From the NCBI GenBank assembly GCA_946811695.1, contig OX328125.1, positions 54,153,885 to 54,217,884 on the forward strand: 64,000 nt of DNA, read 5' to 3'. Both the position numbers and the translations under genes were made by a program. Source of the stretch: Gonocerus acuteangulatus. Lineage: Eukaryota; Arthropoda; Insecta; Hemiptera; Coreidae. How positions within the stretch are numbered: position 1 is the first letter of the stretch; every line of letters begins with the position of its first letter. The notes beneath the pieces are model-generated. The model searched no databases. It was not told the origin of the DNA and saw nothing but the letters and a program-made list of their open reading frames with translations. Below, in pieces: positions 47,540 through 56,905 of the stretch.

Positions 47540-49020
47540 AAAGTAAAGTTTTGAAATGCCATTGCAACACAGGCGTCAGATATTATGCTTAAAATACTTC
47601 GCTAAAATCAGATACCTACACAATAAATGCACACAGACACTCATCGAAAACCAATATCAAAACACTTACAATCTAAGACGCGCAAAACAAAAACCATTAA
47701 ACATAAGAATACAAGAAAACACACAGAACAATGGTTTATTATCACAAACCTACACACTCCAACAACTGCAAATTCCACCATGGAGGGTTAAGAACTTAGA
47801 AATAAACACTAAATTATCAAAATTTAAGAAAGGTGACCCTATCTCTATCCACTTTTACCAAAATGAATATAATAAATTAATATCTTCGAATCCAGATGCT
47901 CTCCTTATCTTCACGGATGGGTCAAAAACACTAGAAGGCACTGGATCTGCAGCAGTTATTCATTCAAACCATTGTCATTTAAGAATCGATGATAACTCTA
48001 GCATTTTTACTGCCGAATTACATGCCATTTTACTAGCTCTTCAAAAGGTAATCATCCTTCCAAACCAAAAGATCCTAATTTTTTCGGATTCACTAAGTTC
48101 CTTGCTCTCCCTAAGTAACATGTATGAAACACATCCAATTATCACACACATTTTTGAACATGTACACCGACTACAAAGTCATAATGTACACATTGAAATG
48201 GTGTGGCTACATGGACACACAAACTTCCCAGGAAACACTGACGCGGACAAAGAAGCAAAACTTGCAGCAAAAAGGTTAGGAACTGACGAAGACCGAATGA
48301 TATTACAAGACACTTACCTGCGGATTACAACACATATTATAAACAAACGGCAAAATACATGGCCGTACACTACCGACAATAAATTAAGTGCCTGGCCGTC
48401 AAGAAATCGATACACAAGAAGAGAAGAAGTTGTAGTTAACAGGCTCAGAATAGGTCATTCACACTTGACTCATTCTCATTTAATGACTCGACAAGACGAA
48501 CCACTCTGCAGAATCTGTAATGTAACGCTGACAGTAAAACACATACTGACAGACTGCAGAGTACGGGACTACTTAGACTTACCACACGACACGCGAGAGA
48601 TACTAACTGAAGGTAGCCCACATATAGGCACCATTATCCAACACTTAAAAACCAAAAACATTTATAATAAAATATAAAGATGAAGTGTTATTGAATACAT
48701 TTATTCATTATCATTGCAAGGTATCATGAACCACTATCAGCCAGATTAACTAAAGGTTTAAGCTAAAATTTTAGTAGTATTAGTATTATTAGTTATTAAT
48801 ATTGTAGTGTATTATAAGTTATTAGTATTATTAGCATTATGTGGTATATATCCAAATTGCAATTAATATCATGTGGTATTGTAAGTTAATATTATAGTGT
48901 ACTTAAGAATATTTTCATTAGAAATTAGAAGTTGTATAGGCCAATGTGCCTATAATAAAATGTAACAATATAACGAGCAAGTCGCTACTTTGCGGGCTCG
49001 TAAATACAATGAATAAATAA
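47540..49020 (+). mobile_element. RNase H non-LTR retrotransposon, 5'-truncated copy (element B)
   Basis: It contains the C-terminal ORF2 fragment (47,556-48,677), a ~340-nt 3' UTR and a simple tail CAATGAATAAATAAATAG. Near the 3' end ACGAGC...GCTCGT (48,972-49,001) can form a short stem-loop that is kept in the copy ending at 55,886. It lies inside the loop of the large inverted repeat. The 5' end is lost between RT and RNase H, usual for incomplete reverse transcription. Confidence 0.8.
47556..48677 (+). CDS. Retrotransposon ORF2 fragment: RNase H and C-terminal zinc motif
   Basis: 373 uninterrupted codons. RNase H (about residues 105-250) has IFTDGSKT, FTAELHAIL, IFSDSLSSL and VWLHGHTNFPGNTDADKEAK, giving the expected acidic residues. 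Type I RNase H degrades the RNA strand of the element's RNA-DNA hybrid. The C-terminus has RREEVVVNRLRIGHSHLTHS and CRICNVTLTVKHILTDC. The first ATG follows an in-frame TAA, but this is a truncated polyprotein piece, not a real gene start. Absence of stops over 1.1 kb marks it as the youngest retrotransposon in the window. It has neither endonuclease nor RT, so it is not autonomous. Confidence 0.85.
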   Translation: MPLQHRRQILCLKYFAKIRYLHNKCTQTLIENQYQNTYNLRRAKQKPLNIRIQENTQNNGLLSQTYTLQQLQIPPWRVKNLEINTKLSKFKKGDPISIHFYQNEYNKLISSNPDALLIFTDGSKTLEGTGSAAVIHSNHCHLRIDDNSSIFTAELHAILLALQKVIILPNQKILIFSDSLSSLLSLSNMYETHPIITHIFEHVHRLQSHNVHIEMVWLHGHTNFPGNTDADKEAKLAAKRLGTDEDRMILQDTYLRITTHIINKRQNTWPYTTDNKLSAWPSRNRYTRREEVVVNRLRIGHSHLTHSHLMTRQDEPLCRICNVTLTVKHILTDCRVRDYLDLPHDTREILTEGSPHIGTIIQHLKTKNIYNKI

Positions 49021-49132
49021 ATAGAAAGCGATATTCATGTTGAATACTTGGAAGAAAAAGGCAACATATTAAGGATTAAAGTTCGTTATCGGCACTTCAA
49101 TAGCAAGAAATATCGAATGTTTCATTGAATAC

Positions 49133-49134
<2 letters not shown>

Positions 49135-49178
<44 letters not shown>

Positions 49179-49300
49179 TTTTTATATTTATTTATAAGAA
49201 TCCATGCGCATCTAAGGCGTTTCGCTCCAAACAGTTATTGCATATATACATCATTCACAATATTACATATACACATCTATAAACAAGGGGTATTATTCGT
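49135..49300 (-). mobile_element. Retroposon 3' tail with long poly(A), minus strand
   Basis: About 38 T residues (49,135-49,173), then a T/A-rich link and TATTTATTTATAAGAATCC, ATGCGCATCTAAGGCG. Read on the minus strand this is a body end GCCTTAGATGCGCATGG, a TTATAAATAAATA tail and poly(A). The family is unknown. Confidence 0.45.
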
Positions 49301-49621
49301 ATACATCTGGTTGATCAATTAGTTATAAATCGGATGAATGTTACATATTCATTGACTACATATTATTCGTTCTTTACAGTTTACCAAGTGACGCAATACC
49401 TTCGTTTTGTTTTTTATTGTACTTTTTTGAATATAATAGAGACATGGGATTTTTTTTTTAATACAATTACTAGGGCATAAAAAGATACACGTGTGATTAC
49501 GCTAATGGAAATAGGACAATAGGTTGCTATTCATATGTAGCCTCGAACATTTATTTCTTATCACTTGGTCGTTACTAATAAAAAAATATAAACCCGCGGA
49601 AATATTAACACATTTATTCGA

Positions 49622-50304
49622 AGTTACAAGTGATACCAAAACTATTGAGGAAAATAGAGATTAAGATTAATTATCTTTTGTAGGAAATAAAGATTTTTAG
49701 TATATATTATTTTAGTGGCTTGCAATATGACAATATTTTTTCGATCTGTATAATACAGATTATGCACTGAGCAATGTGAGGGTTCATATTTGAATAATAA
49801 AAACGTCCTAAGAGTAACTTGAGATATTTGCGATACATCTGGTTTTTAGTGTTTAGCTACGGATATAGGATTTTTGTAATTTCATGTATGATGAACCTTT
49901 CACACATCTATGAAATGTTTACGGATAATAGTTGAGAAATTACTGATTTTACGTGATGTTTTTGGTAGGTGTGCTTTGAGGGGTAGTTAGGGGAAATCGC
50001 CCTTCAAATCTTCACAATTTTTTTTTCTTATCTTATAAGTGGTCCGAAAATTATGAAAAAAATACGCAAGGTACACCTGATCAATAGCTTCAATTCACAT
50101 TGGTTTAATTTAAATATCTAGTATAGTTTTATAGAAAAACGACTTTGAAGTTAGGGGTTTCAACCCTTATTCCCTCAAAACGACTACAGTTAGAGGTTTG
50201 ATAATTGACAACAAATTATTTCTAGGAACGAGAAATAAAATAATGACATCAAAGTCAAGAAAGACGCTAGTGCAGATTTCATATGGAAACACGGTGGGAC
50301 TCTT
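49622..50304. repeat. Right arm of the large inverted repeat
   Basis: It is the reverse complement of 46,403-47,485 (minus its insertion), running from AACTATTGAGGAAAATAGAG to CACGGTGGGACTCTTT. Blocks such as AAACGACTTTGAAGTTAGGG and GAAATTATTTCTAGGAACGAG-like strings confirm the pairing. The arm carries no coding sequence. Confidence 0.8.
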
Positions 50305-50519
50305 TGAAGTCACGACCTAACTAGATTATTTTCACAATACATTATTCTCATAAGTGACTTATTTTTGGTGATTTTTTTTTGCGTATATTTGTTACATACA
50401 TTTGTGTGTTATACATTTGTTGATGAATAGAATTCACTGCGAAAATGAATAATCAATTGAAGAACCTTCCTTTGTTGCCTTTACACACATTAGCGAACAA
50501 ACACAGGTACCTGTAAGTT

Positions 50520-50716
50520 AACCATCGTAATATGTTACCGTAATCTATTCTCCGGGGAAGTATAGGAACGTCGGGCGTGGACAGTACCTTAATGGGTGAC
50601 CGCCCACGTCCTGTTGGCATTATAAAATGTTGGCAACCACTAGACAGCCCGCCGTTAATATCCGGTATGTCAATGCACCCTTAAAAAGAAATAAGAAAAA
50701 AAAAAAAAAAAAAAAA
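50520..50716 (+). mobile_element. 5S-rRNA-derived SINE (SINE3-like) or 5S pseudogene
   Basis: GGGGAAGTATAGGAACGTCG then GGCGTGGACAGTACCT and TAATGGGTGACCGCC, followed by ACGTCCTGTTGGCATT, match the internal control region and 3' half of animal 5S rRNA (GAAGTTAAGCAACGTCGGGC, AGTACTTGGATGGGTGACCG, GTGCTGTTGGC). About ten bases of the last stem are missing, and the 5' half is weak. About 70 nt of unrelated sequence and a 26-nt poly(A) at 50,693-50,718 follow, which suits a retroposed SINE3 better than a working 5S gene. Confidence 0.6.
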
Positions 50717-50719
50717 AGG

Positions 50720-50997
50720 TATTTTAGTAAAACAAGGTAAGAAAATGAGAAACGTATTGGTAATAGTGTTTTCCTAGAGCGAACATTGAGAAAGACGATG
50801 GAGTAATTTCCACTTAGGATACTGTCAGTGTCCTTTCGTGGTGCCTAAAATCTTCCTTCTCTTTCATTAAAGTTTCATTTTATATCTTTCACGAAAGATC
50901 AAAACCTTAACTGTTTCTATTCCTTTACTAATGGTACTAGGGTTATGACGGAAACGCGCTTAGATGACGCATTTCCTACGAGTCGGACTTTTTAGTG
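50720..50997 (-). mobile_element. HINE 5' end fragment (third subfamily)
   Basis: Minus orientation, ending GGAAACGCGCTTAGATGACG, CATTTCCTACGAGTCGGACTT at 50,995. The upstream part (TTCCACTTAGGATACTGTCA, TTTCGTGGTGCCTAAAATC) is shared with 45,350-45,590, 52,970-53,192 and 53,750-53,990 and defines a third subfamily. Confidence 0.7.
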
Positions 50998-51219
50998 ACT
51001 GATAAGGTTTGTCATTAATACATTATTTATTATTCCAATAGTATGAATGAATGGGTGAAGGGAGGCCCTTTCTATTTTCCTCCTTGGTGCGTTTTTTACA
51101 ATATTTTTGTGTTATATTCTAAAATTACTTAATTTCTATTTTTATCATATTTTATATAAAAATTGTATGCCCTAAATCTAATTATTTAAATGTTAATGTT
51201 CACTTATACAGAAGAACGA

Positions 51220-51295
51220 TTTTTGAGGGTTGTCTATGACGTACCACTATTTTCTAGCCAAAAGAGGGCTAATGACTCTTCATTAAAAAAAAAAA
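51220..51295 (-). mobile_element. SINE fragment (family L)
   Basis: TTTTGAGGGTTGTCTATGAC, GTACCAC.ATTTTCTAGCCA and AGAGGGCTAATGAC are worn family L body blocks in minus orientation. An A run at 51,284-51,299 stands where the family has its oligo(T)/A region. Confidence 0.4.
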
Positions 51296-51414
51296 AAATA
51301 AATAAAAAAGTCATCAATCATAGTAGGAAACCTCAGACCCTAGGTAAGGAATCAAGCTTTTTAATGTTGATGTCATATTTTCAGAAGTTACTGTAAACAA
51401 AAGAAATCATGCTC

Positions 51415-51697
51415 GTAACATGCCACGAGAGCCCAGAGGGGCAGATATTATAGAGGTATCTGATTCTTGACCATAAGGCACACTAGGGAGATCGTGTGGT
51501 CAGTATCATTCTCCGGCCGCCAGATTTTCCCCATTGCAGGTACCAATTAATAATTTAATTTAAGGCTGCGTGGGCATAGGGACTGTCTGTGACCCCGAAT
51601 CCAACCCACAAACGACGACACCAGAAGATAAAATCTTTGGTGCGTTCGAGCCTTGAACTCAGGTCCTCTCCATCATACTAGTCCAGTGCTCTGGCTT
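51415..51697 (-). mobile_element. tRNA-derived SINE (family T), minus strand
   Basis: It has the complement of the family: GCCACGAGAGCCCAGAGGGG at the 3' end, CACACTAGGGAGATCGTGTG in the body and GAACTCAGGTCCTCTCCATC, CAGTGCTCTGGC at the head (compare GAGGACCTGAGTTC, GAGCACTGG at 5,515-5,550). Body sequence is well kept. Confidence 0.75.
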
Positions 51698-52221
51698 GAA
51701 AGATATTTGATAGAGTTCCCTCCTTCCCGCCCGAGTAGAAATAAGGTACTCAACATTTAGTTTCATAGAGAGTTTGAGCTATTTCTAGATATGCCAATAG
51801 TTCAGCATTTGATTATCTGACATATGGAAGATGAATGACCGAAGAGAGACGGAGAATGTGGAAGGCCTAATTTTCTGCTACCCTGTTCAAGAAAAGAGTA
51901 AGCCTTCCGTTACAAGAACGATGGCTGGTAGAGGCAGGTTGATGGATAGCTTCAGCTGTGGTTTCGCATTTCCTTAGCTCATTCCTTAGCTGGACTCATA
52001 TCCCACCAACCATACCCCATATATCTCAAGATTTCTCTTCATTTGTCTTTAAATGTCAACTTGCTGATCACGGGTTCTATCATATTTACTCCAAATATTG
52101 GTTTTAGCTTTGATCTTGTTGTTGTGTCTTGGGATGAAATACTGAGTTTAATAAAGTCAGAAAATTGTGGACAGGAAACATCTGTTTTTATTTGTGCTTA
52201 GCATCACTATTCGTTGTTATT
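51698..52221. other. No gene seen
   Basis: Nothing recognisable; moderately AT-rich. Confidence 0.5.
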
Positions 52222-52432
52222 ATTTAAATTTTAACGTTCATTATTATTAACTAGGAATTTTGGGATGGGTTATTTATAGGTTTCCACCCTTTTCTAACCA
52301 GGATAAGGCTGATGCCTTTCTTTTTTCTTAAGAAAAGCAACCACCCCATAGTGGTAATCGAACCCACGACCTTTGGCACGGAGTATTAAGTGTTCACGCC
52401 TTAACACTCACGCCCACCGGACCTCTGTTCGC
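52222..52432 (-). mobile_element. tRNA-derived SINE (family L), minus strand
   Basis: Complete-looking copy. The complement contains the head GGTGGGCGTGAGTGTTAAGG, B-box GGGTTCGATTACCAC and body CTTATCCTGGTTAGAAAAGG, with the 3' tail TAATAATAATGAACGTTAAA. Confidence 0.8.
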
Positions 52433-52628
52433 TAAGTTAAGCTATTCATTAACCTTCAAAAATTAATGAAATAAGGTGCCAAAACATTTCAAAGAATACA
52501 TTAATTCAATATTCAGTTCACAAACCAAAAGTGTTTTAAGAATAGCTCTAATCACCCAGATTCCTAATCGCACTTTAAGGACAAGATCAATCAGGCAAAA
52601 AAATAGTCCACTCAAGTGGTTGCCCTGC

Positions 52629-52661
<33 letters not shown>

Positions 52662-52960
52662 CAAAATTCTACGAAAGAAATCTTTTATAACTCTGGTCTA
52701 GCTTATGCTTGGAATTAAATTGTATTTTTCAAATAATTTACTATTAATATAAATAATGTCCTGCTTTTGCGAAAACCCTACTTTTATCAGAAGGAACTAA
52801 AAACACAAATAAATCATGAAAAATCCCATAAAAATACGAGGGTAAGATAAGCAGTGATTTTCTTATTGCTCTTCAAATCATTAGCTCCCGGACAGCATTC
52901 AAATCCCCCCTTCTTGGATAGTTTTTTTTCCATAGTTATTAATTGGGTGCTTGTTAAACT
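52433..52960. other. No gene seen; long oligo(T)
   Basis: An oligo(T) run at about 52,631-52,661 could be the tail of an unidentified minus-strand retroposon. The 80-codon frame over it is not credible as a gene. Confidence 0.5.
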
Positions 52961-52969
52961 GAATTTCAC

Positions 52970-53192
52970 AGTAGAACTAATATTTTCCTAGAGCAAAAGT
53001 TGAAAGAGCGGAGTGAATTATTTCCGTCCATGATACTGTCAGTTTCCTGAGCATTATGGCACATAAATCTTTTCTTCAAGTCATATCAAAACAAAATATT
53101 AATATTCTCTGATCCAGCATTTCTAAATGACGCTAGACATAAGAACGGAAACGCGCTAAGATCATGCAGTTTCTGTGATTCGAATATTTCTT
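52970..53192 (-). mobile_element. HINE 5' end fragment (third subfamily)
   Basis: It ends CATAAGAACGGAAACGCGCT, AAGATCATGCAGTTTCTGTG; upstream TTTCCGTCCATGATACTGTC and AGTTTCCTGAGCATTATGGC match the third subfamily (compare 50,800-50,850). Confidence 0.7.
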
Positions 53193-53439
53193 TCTTTAAT
53201 TTTCTAAAAAATCGGTCGCTTTCCAAAAGTCCTCATTTGACATCACCTTCTACCATCTCCCAATCATAATTCTGAAGAATGGTTAATGAATACTCGTTGT
53301 CTTCCGTGTTTCAAAAGGAGAGAATGGATTTCACATTTTAGGGAGGAATGAGGTTAAAATTATGACGCAATGTCAAATTGTAGACAAGAAATATTCATGT
53401 TTTAAATCTCACTATATCGTAGTGATTGCTTTCTAGCTG

Positions 53440-53990
53440 GCTCAAAAATACTTAGTCTGATTTGAAACGTCTGGTTCGTTAACCAGCAGAATCCGTCCAA
53501 TGGAACATGTTTTTTGGGCTAAATTCACGCGAAAAAAATCGCAACGTTTACGTTTCTGCGTTACTAGGCTTTCATGTGCACGTTTTATAGGTAATTGGTC
53601 GTGACGAATCTAATGGATCCATTTTCAATGCCATATTTGGCATTGACGTTACCATATTTATAACCATATGTGTGTATATGTCAACCATCTACTGAAAAGC
53701 TTATTGAATTTCCTATATATATATGGATTTTATGAGATTTTTGATAGAGCGACCTCATTTGTTGTTGAAATGGAATTTTTCTTACATAAGATACTGTCAA
53801 TTTCATGTTATGGCGCCTAAGATCATGCTTCGCTTTGAGATTTCATTTTACATATTTACGTGTATTTAAATTTTAAAGAAATATTAGGACAAAACATTGA
53901 CTGTTTCTATTGTTATCTTCACAAGCGGGACTAGGGGTAAAAACGGATATGCACTAAGATTATGCAGTTCCTGCGAGTCTGGTTTTTTTC
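53440..53990 (-). mobile_element. Decayed HINE (third subfamily)
   Basis: Minus orientation. Central family blocks GGTTCGTTAACCAGCAGAAT, CGTCCAATGGAACATG and CGCAACGTTTACGTTTCTG lie near 53,477-53,560. The 5' end ATGCACTAAGATTATGCAG, TTCCTGCGAGTCTGG is at 53,950-53,982. The 3' hairpin and TA tract are lost. Confidence 0.7.
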
Positions 53991-54661
53991 TCTCTCCAGA
54001 AGTCTAAAGTGGCTGAACAGTAATCTCGAACCAAATAATCCTCATTACTTTATGAGAATAAATGTGGAAAGAACGGATTGGATGAACCAACGGATTTTCT
54101 TTAAGTCCAGTGCCAGCACTGTGAATGCTGCAAACTGTATGTGGGTTGGTAAATGTAGTGAACTTTTCAATTTGAACAGTACAGCTAATTTGCATGATAT
54201 GTGCTGTTTTCAATCGGGCTAAAAGCTAGAAAACGTCAATAGCAAAAATCAAACCTATAAAACTAAGTTTATTACATTTACTGCAGGAGGAAAATTAAAA
54301 ACAAGCCAATAGAAGCCAGCAGCAAGCAACATTATTAGCTGCCATCAAAAACACGGGTACCTATCTCGATTTACCCGAATGGATTATTCTGCCAGAGGGA
54401 ATAGGAAATTAAGTGAATTCTTAATGACTCTACTGAATGACTAAAAATTACTCCCATGTCATTGTACGATTTAGTATGGCAGAAGGAACAAAACTAATTA
54501 TTTCTAGTTATCTCTGGGCCTTCCATTTACCCCTGAACCAGGCTCAGGAAAATTCATAATGTCAGAGTTAGACTAATGATTTCAATACATATTAGTGTTC
54601 AACGCTTTTCTGGATTATCCTGTTTTAAAACTAATAAACATTGTATTTAAAATGGTTTAAA
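53991..54661. other. No gene seen
   Basis: Open frames on both strands near 53,962-54,222 have no recognisable similarity. Otherwise AT-rich. Confidence 0.45.
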
Positions 54662-54860
54662 TATTCACAGCTGACTCATTCGCATATAATGACTCGACAA
54701 GACGAACCACTCTGCAGAATCTGTAATGTGACACTGACAGTAAAACACATACCGACAGACTGCAGAGAACGGGACTACTTAGACTTACCACACGACATGC
54801 AAGAGATACTAACTGAAGGTAGCCCACATATAGACACCATTATTCAACATTCATAAATCA
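54662..54860 (+). pseudogene. RNase H retrotransposon ORF2, extreme C-terminus (element D)
   Basis: LTHSHIMTRQDEPLCRICNV, TLTVKHIPTDCRERDYLDLP and HDMQEILTEGSPHIDTIIQH match residues ~310 onward of the 47,556-48,677 frame almost exactly. The 5' side is truncated at about 54,662. The rest of the element continues to 55,886, interrupted by a Helitron, a TA-rich tract and a SINE fragment. Confidence 0.85.
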
Positions 54861-54874
54861 TAAATATTTATAAA

Positions 54875-55239
54875 TCTATATATAAAAATCACGTGTCTGT
54901 TTGTCCGTTTATCTGTTTGTTCCTTATACAAATCCACACCGTTAGACCGATTTTGACCAAACTTGGAATACTCGTAGGTCTTGATACGGGAAGTCTCGTA
55001 GGCTAGGTCAAGAACGTCTACCAGCTGTCTGTCTCTATGTTTGTTCCTTATACAAATCCACACCCTTCGTCCGATTTTCACCAAACTTGGCACACAGGTA
55101 GGTCGTGATACGGGGAGTGATACGGCAAATTACAGATTTGCGTTATTAGATTTTAATATTAATTATTTGGTTTCTAATTTATTATTGCTTTCATAGATGC
55201 AGAAAGTAGGTGTAGCATAGCTCGCCGGGTAACAACTAG
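54875..55239 (+). mobile_element. Non-autonomous Helitron
   Basis: It begins TCTATATATAAAAATCACGT and ends GCTCGCCGGGTAACAACTAG, the canonical 5'-TC...CTAG-3' pattern, between A and T. Comparison with the sister sequence at 48,661-48,690 (TTATAATAAAATATAAAG) shows it was inserted precisely there without target duplication. It contains two ~125-nt units (TGTTCCTTATACAAATCCAC, CCGATTTT.ACCAAACTTGG) that are also found inverted at 60,540-61,140. It has no Rep/helicase frame. Confidence 0.85.
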
Positions 55240-55320
55240 TAAAATATAAAGATAAATTATTATTGAATACATTTATACATTGTCATTGCAACAACAATGT
55301 TTATGCAACAACAATATTTA

Positions 55321-55322
55321 TG

Positions 55323-55381
<59 letters not shown>

Positions 55382-55382
55382 G

Positions 55383-55457
<75 letters not shown>

Positions 55458-55471
55458 GTATATGTATATGC

Positions 55472-55520
<49 letters not shown>
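55321..55520. repeat. Compound (TA)n / (TGTATA)n microsatellite
   Basis: 200 nt of TA units with two blocks of TATGTATATG type. The IYIYI-type frames over it are artefacts. Confidence 0.95.
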
Positions 55521-55523
<3 letters not shown>

Positions 55524-55565
55524 CAGTGTTTATTATTGTGTTTCTGTGATTTCTGGTTGTACAGT

Positions 55566-55566
<1 letters not shown>

Positions 55567-55612
<46 letters not shown>

Positions 55613-55683
55613 GGCGCATCTACATCTCGGTCATTAGCGCCGGGCTATCTACAGGTTGCCACCCTTTCTAATGCCAACAGCAC
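55567..55683 (-). mobile_element. SINE (family V) 3' fragment
   Basis: A ~43-nt oligo(T) then AACGGCGCATCTACATCTCG, GTCATTAGCGCC is the complement of the family V 3' end. The next piece GGGCTATCTACAGGTTGCCA, CCCTTTCTA resembles the family L body, so the insertion may be a hybrid. No tRNA-like head is present. Confidence 0.6.
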
Positions 55684-55719
55684 GGGCAGCTGTGTTGTTG
55701 TTTAAAATTATATGTTTAA

Positions 55720-55886
55720 CATTATGTGATATTGTAAGTTAAGATTCTATTGTACTTCAGAAAATTAGAAAGAAAATCATTAGAAATTAGAATTGTCTAG
55801 GCCAATGTGCCTACTTAAAAATGTAACAATAAAACGAGCATGTCCCTTCTTTGCGGCTCGTAAATGCAATAAATAAATAAATATAA
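55720..55886 (+). mobile_element. 3' UTR and tail of retrotransposon element D
   Basis: AATTGTCTAGGCCAATGTGC, CTACTTAAAAATGTAACAAT, the ACGAGC...GGCTCGT stem-loop and AATAAATAAATA match 48,918-49,020. This shows that 54,662-55,886 is one copy split by later insertions. Confidence 0.8.
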
Positions 55887-56036
55887 CAAGGTTGGAGTTT
55901 TAGAAACCCCGAGGAACTATTTTGTCTAATCTACTATTTCCTAACATTTTTGGCTCCAAGGAAAAATTATTCGTACATCACGCTAAATTTAAACCCCTAA
56001 AAAAACTAATTCGATATCCAGATTTGCGACTGTACA

Positions 56037-56296
56037 TATCGTCCCTACCATGTCAAACTATCGAATATGCAAATCGGAGCAAACTAGAGAACGAACGTAT
56101 TCTATCCATTGACGAAGTAATAAATTTAAAAATGGTCTTATACGATACTTTATTTAAGGCATTAAAGTCTATTCTAAAGGAGTTGGAGTTGTGACGATTT
56201 GCGACACGCCGTATCGTCCACAATCCATGAGCAAAGTCTCGTATCTAAAAAACGAGATTTTGCATATTCGATAGTTTGACATGGTAGGGACGATAT
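56037..56296. mobile_element. Inverted-repeat MITE (family M), copy 2
   Basis: ATATCGTCCCTACCATGTCA, AACTATCGAATATGCAAA on the left and TTTGCATATTCGATAGTTTG, ACATGGTAGGGACGATAT on the right form a ~38-bp nearly perfect TIR. The interior GACGATTTGCGACACGCCGT, ATCGTCCACAATC parallels the copy at 30,799 (minus orientation there). The 90-codon frame crossing it is fortuitous. Confidence 0.75.
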
Positions 56297-56317
56297 TAAT
56301 CACTCTACTGCATATTA

Positions 56318-56905
56318 TAACACAGGCACACAAAATAAAGAATGTGGAATTTTCCAAAGACACAATACATATAATATTCTTAAGTATTTCGACACGCTGA
56401 GTCAGAATCCGAAGTTCGTTTCGCCCGAACAAGTCAGCTTTAAGGGCATTTGAAGGTCAAATTTCGTATGAAGGCGTTTAAGGAGAAATAAGTAAGAGCA
56501 TCCATGGTTTTGAGGGTCGCTGAACTCGAATCCGAGATCTGTTTCACCCCATCGGCGAAAATCAAGGTCATTTCAAGGACGAATATGCCTATTTCGCAAA
56601 GATTAATTTTTGACTGCAGATACATTTTTTGCAAAATAAACAAATCTGTCCTTGAAATGACCTTGATTGTGCGTGGATAGGGTGAAAAAGACCTCGGATT
56701 CGAATTCAGCAACCCTCAAAACCATGGAAGCGTTTTGTTTCTCGAACGACTTCATAAAAAATTTGACCTTCAAATGTCCTTACACCTGACGAGCTGGAGT
56801 TAAACGGACTCCGGATTCGGATTCAGCGTGTTGAAATATATAAGAATATATGTATGGTGTCTTTGCAAAATACCACTTTTTTTTATTTGTGTGCCTGTGT
56901 AATTA
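56318..56905. mobile_element. Foldback element, ~260-nt arms
   Basis: The left arm starts TAACACAGGCACACAAAATA, and the right arm ends TTTGTGTGCCTGTGTAA. Successive blocks pair: ACACGCTGA.TC.GAATCCG, CATTTGAAGGTCAAATTT, CCATGGTTTTGAGGGT.GCTG and TCGAATCCGAG.TCT.TTTCACCC. The centre is near 56,612 (AATTTTTGACTGCAGATAC). The arms have clearly diverged. It lies directly beside the family M MITE. Confidence 0.7.

Noticed and set aside
50540..50625. Functional 5S rRNA gene
   Set aside because: The 5' half is barely recognisable, part of the terminal stem is deleted and a poly(A) follows; a SINE or pseudogene fits better.
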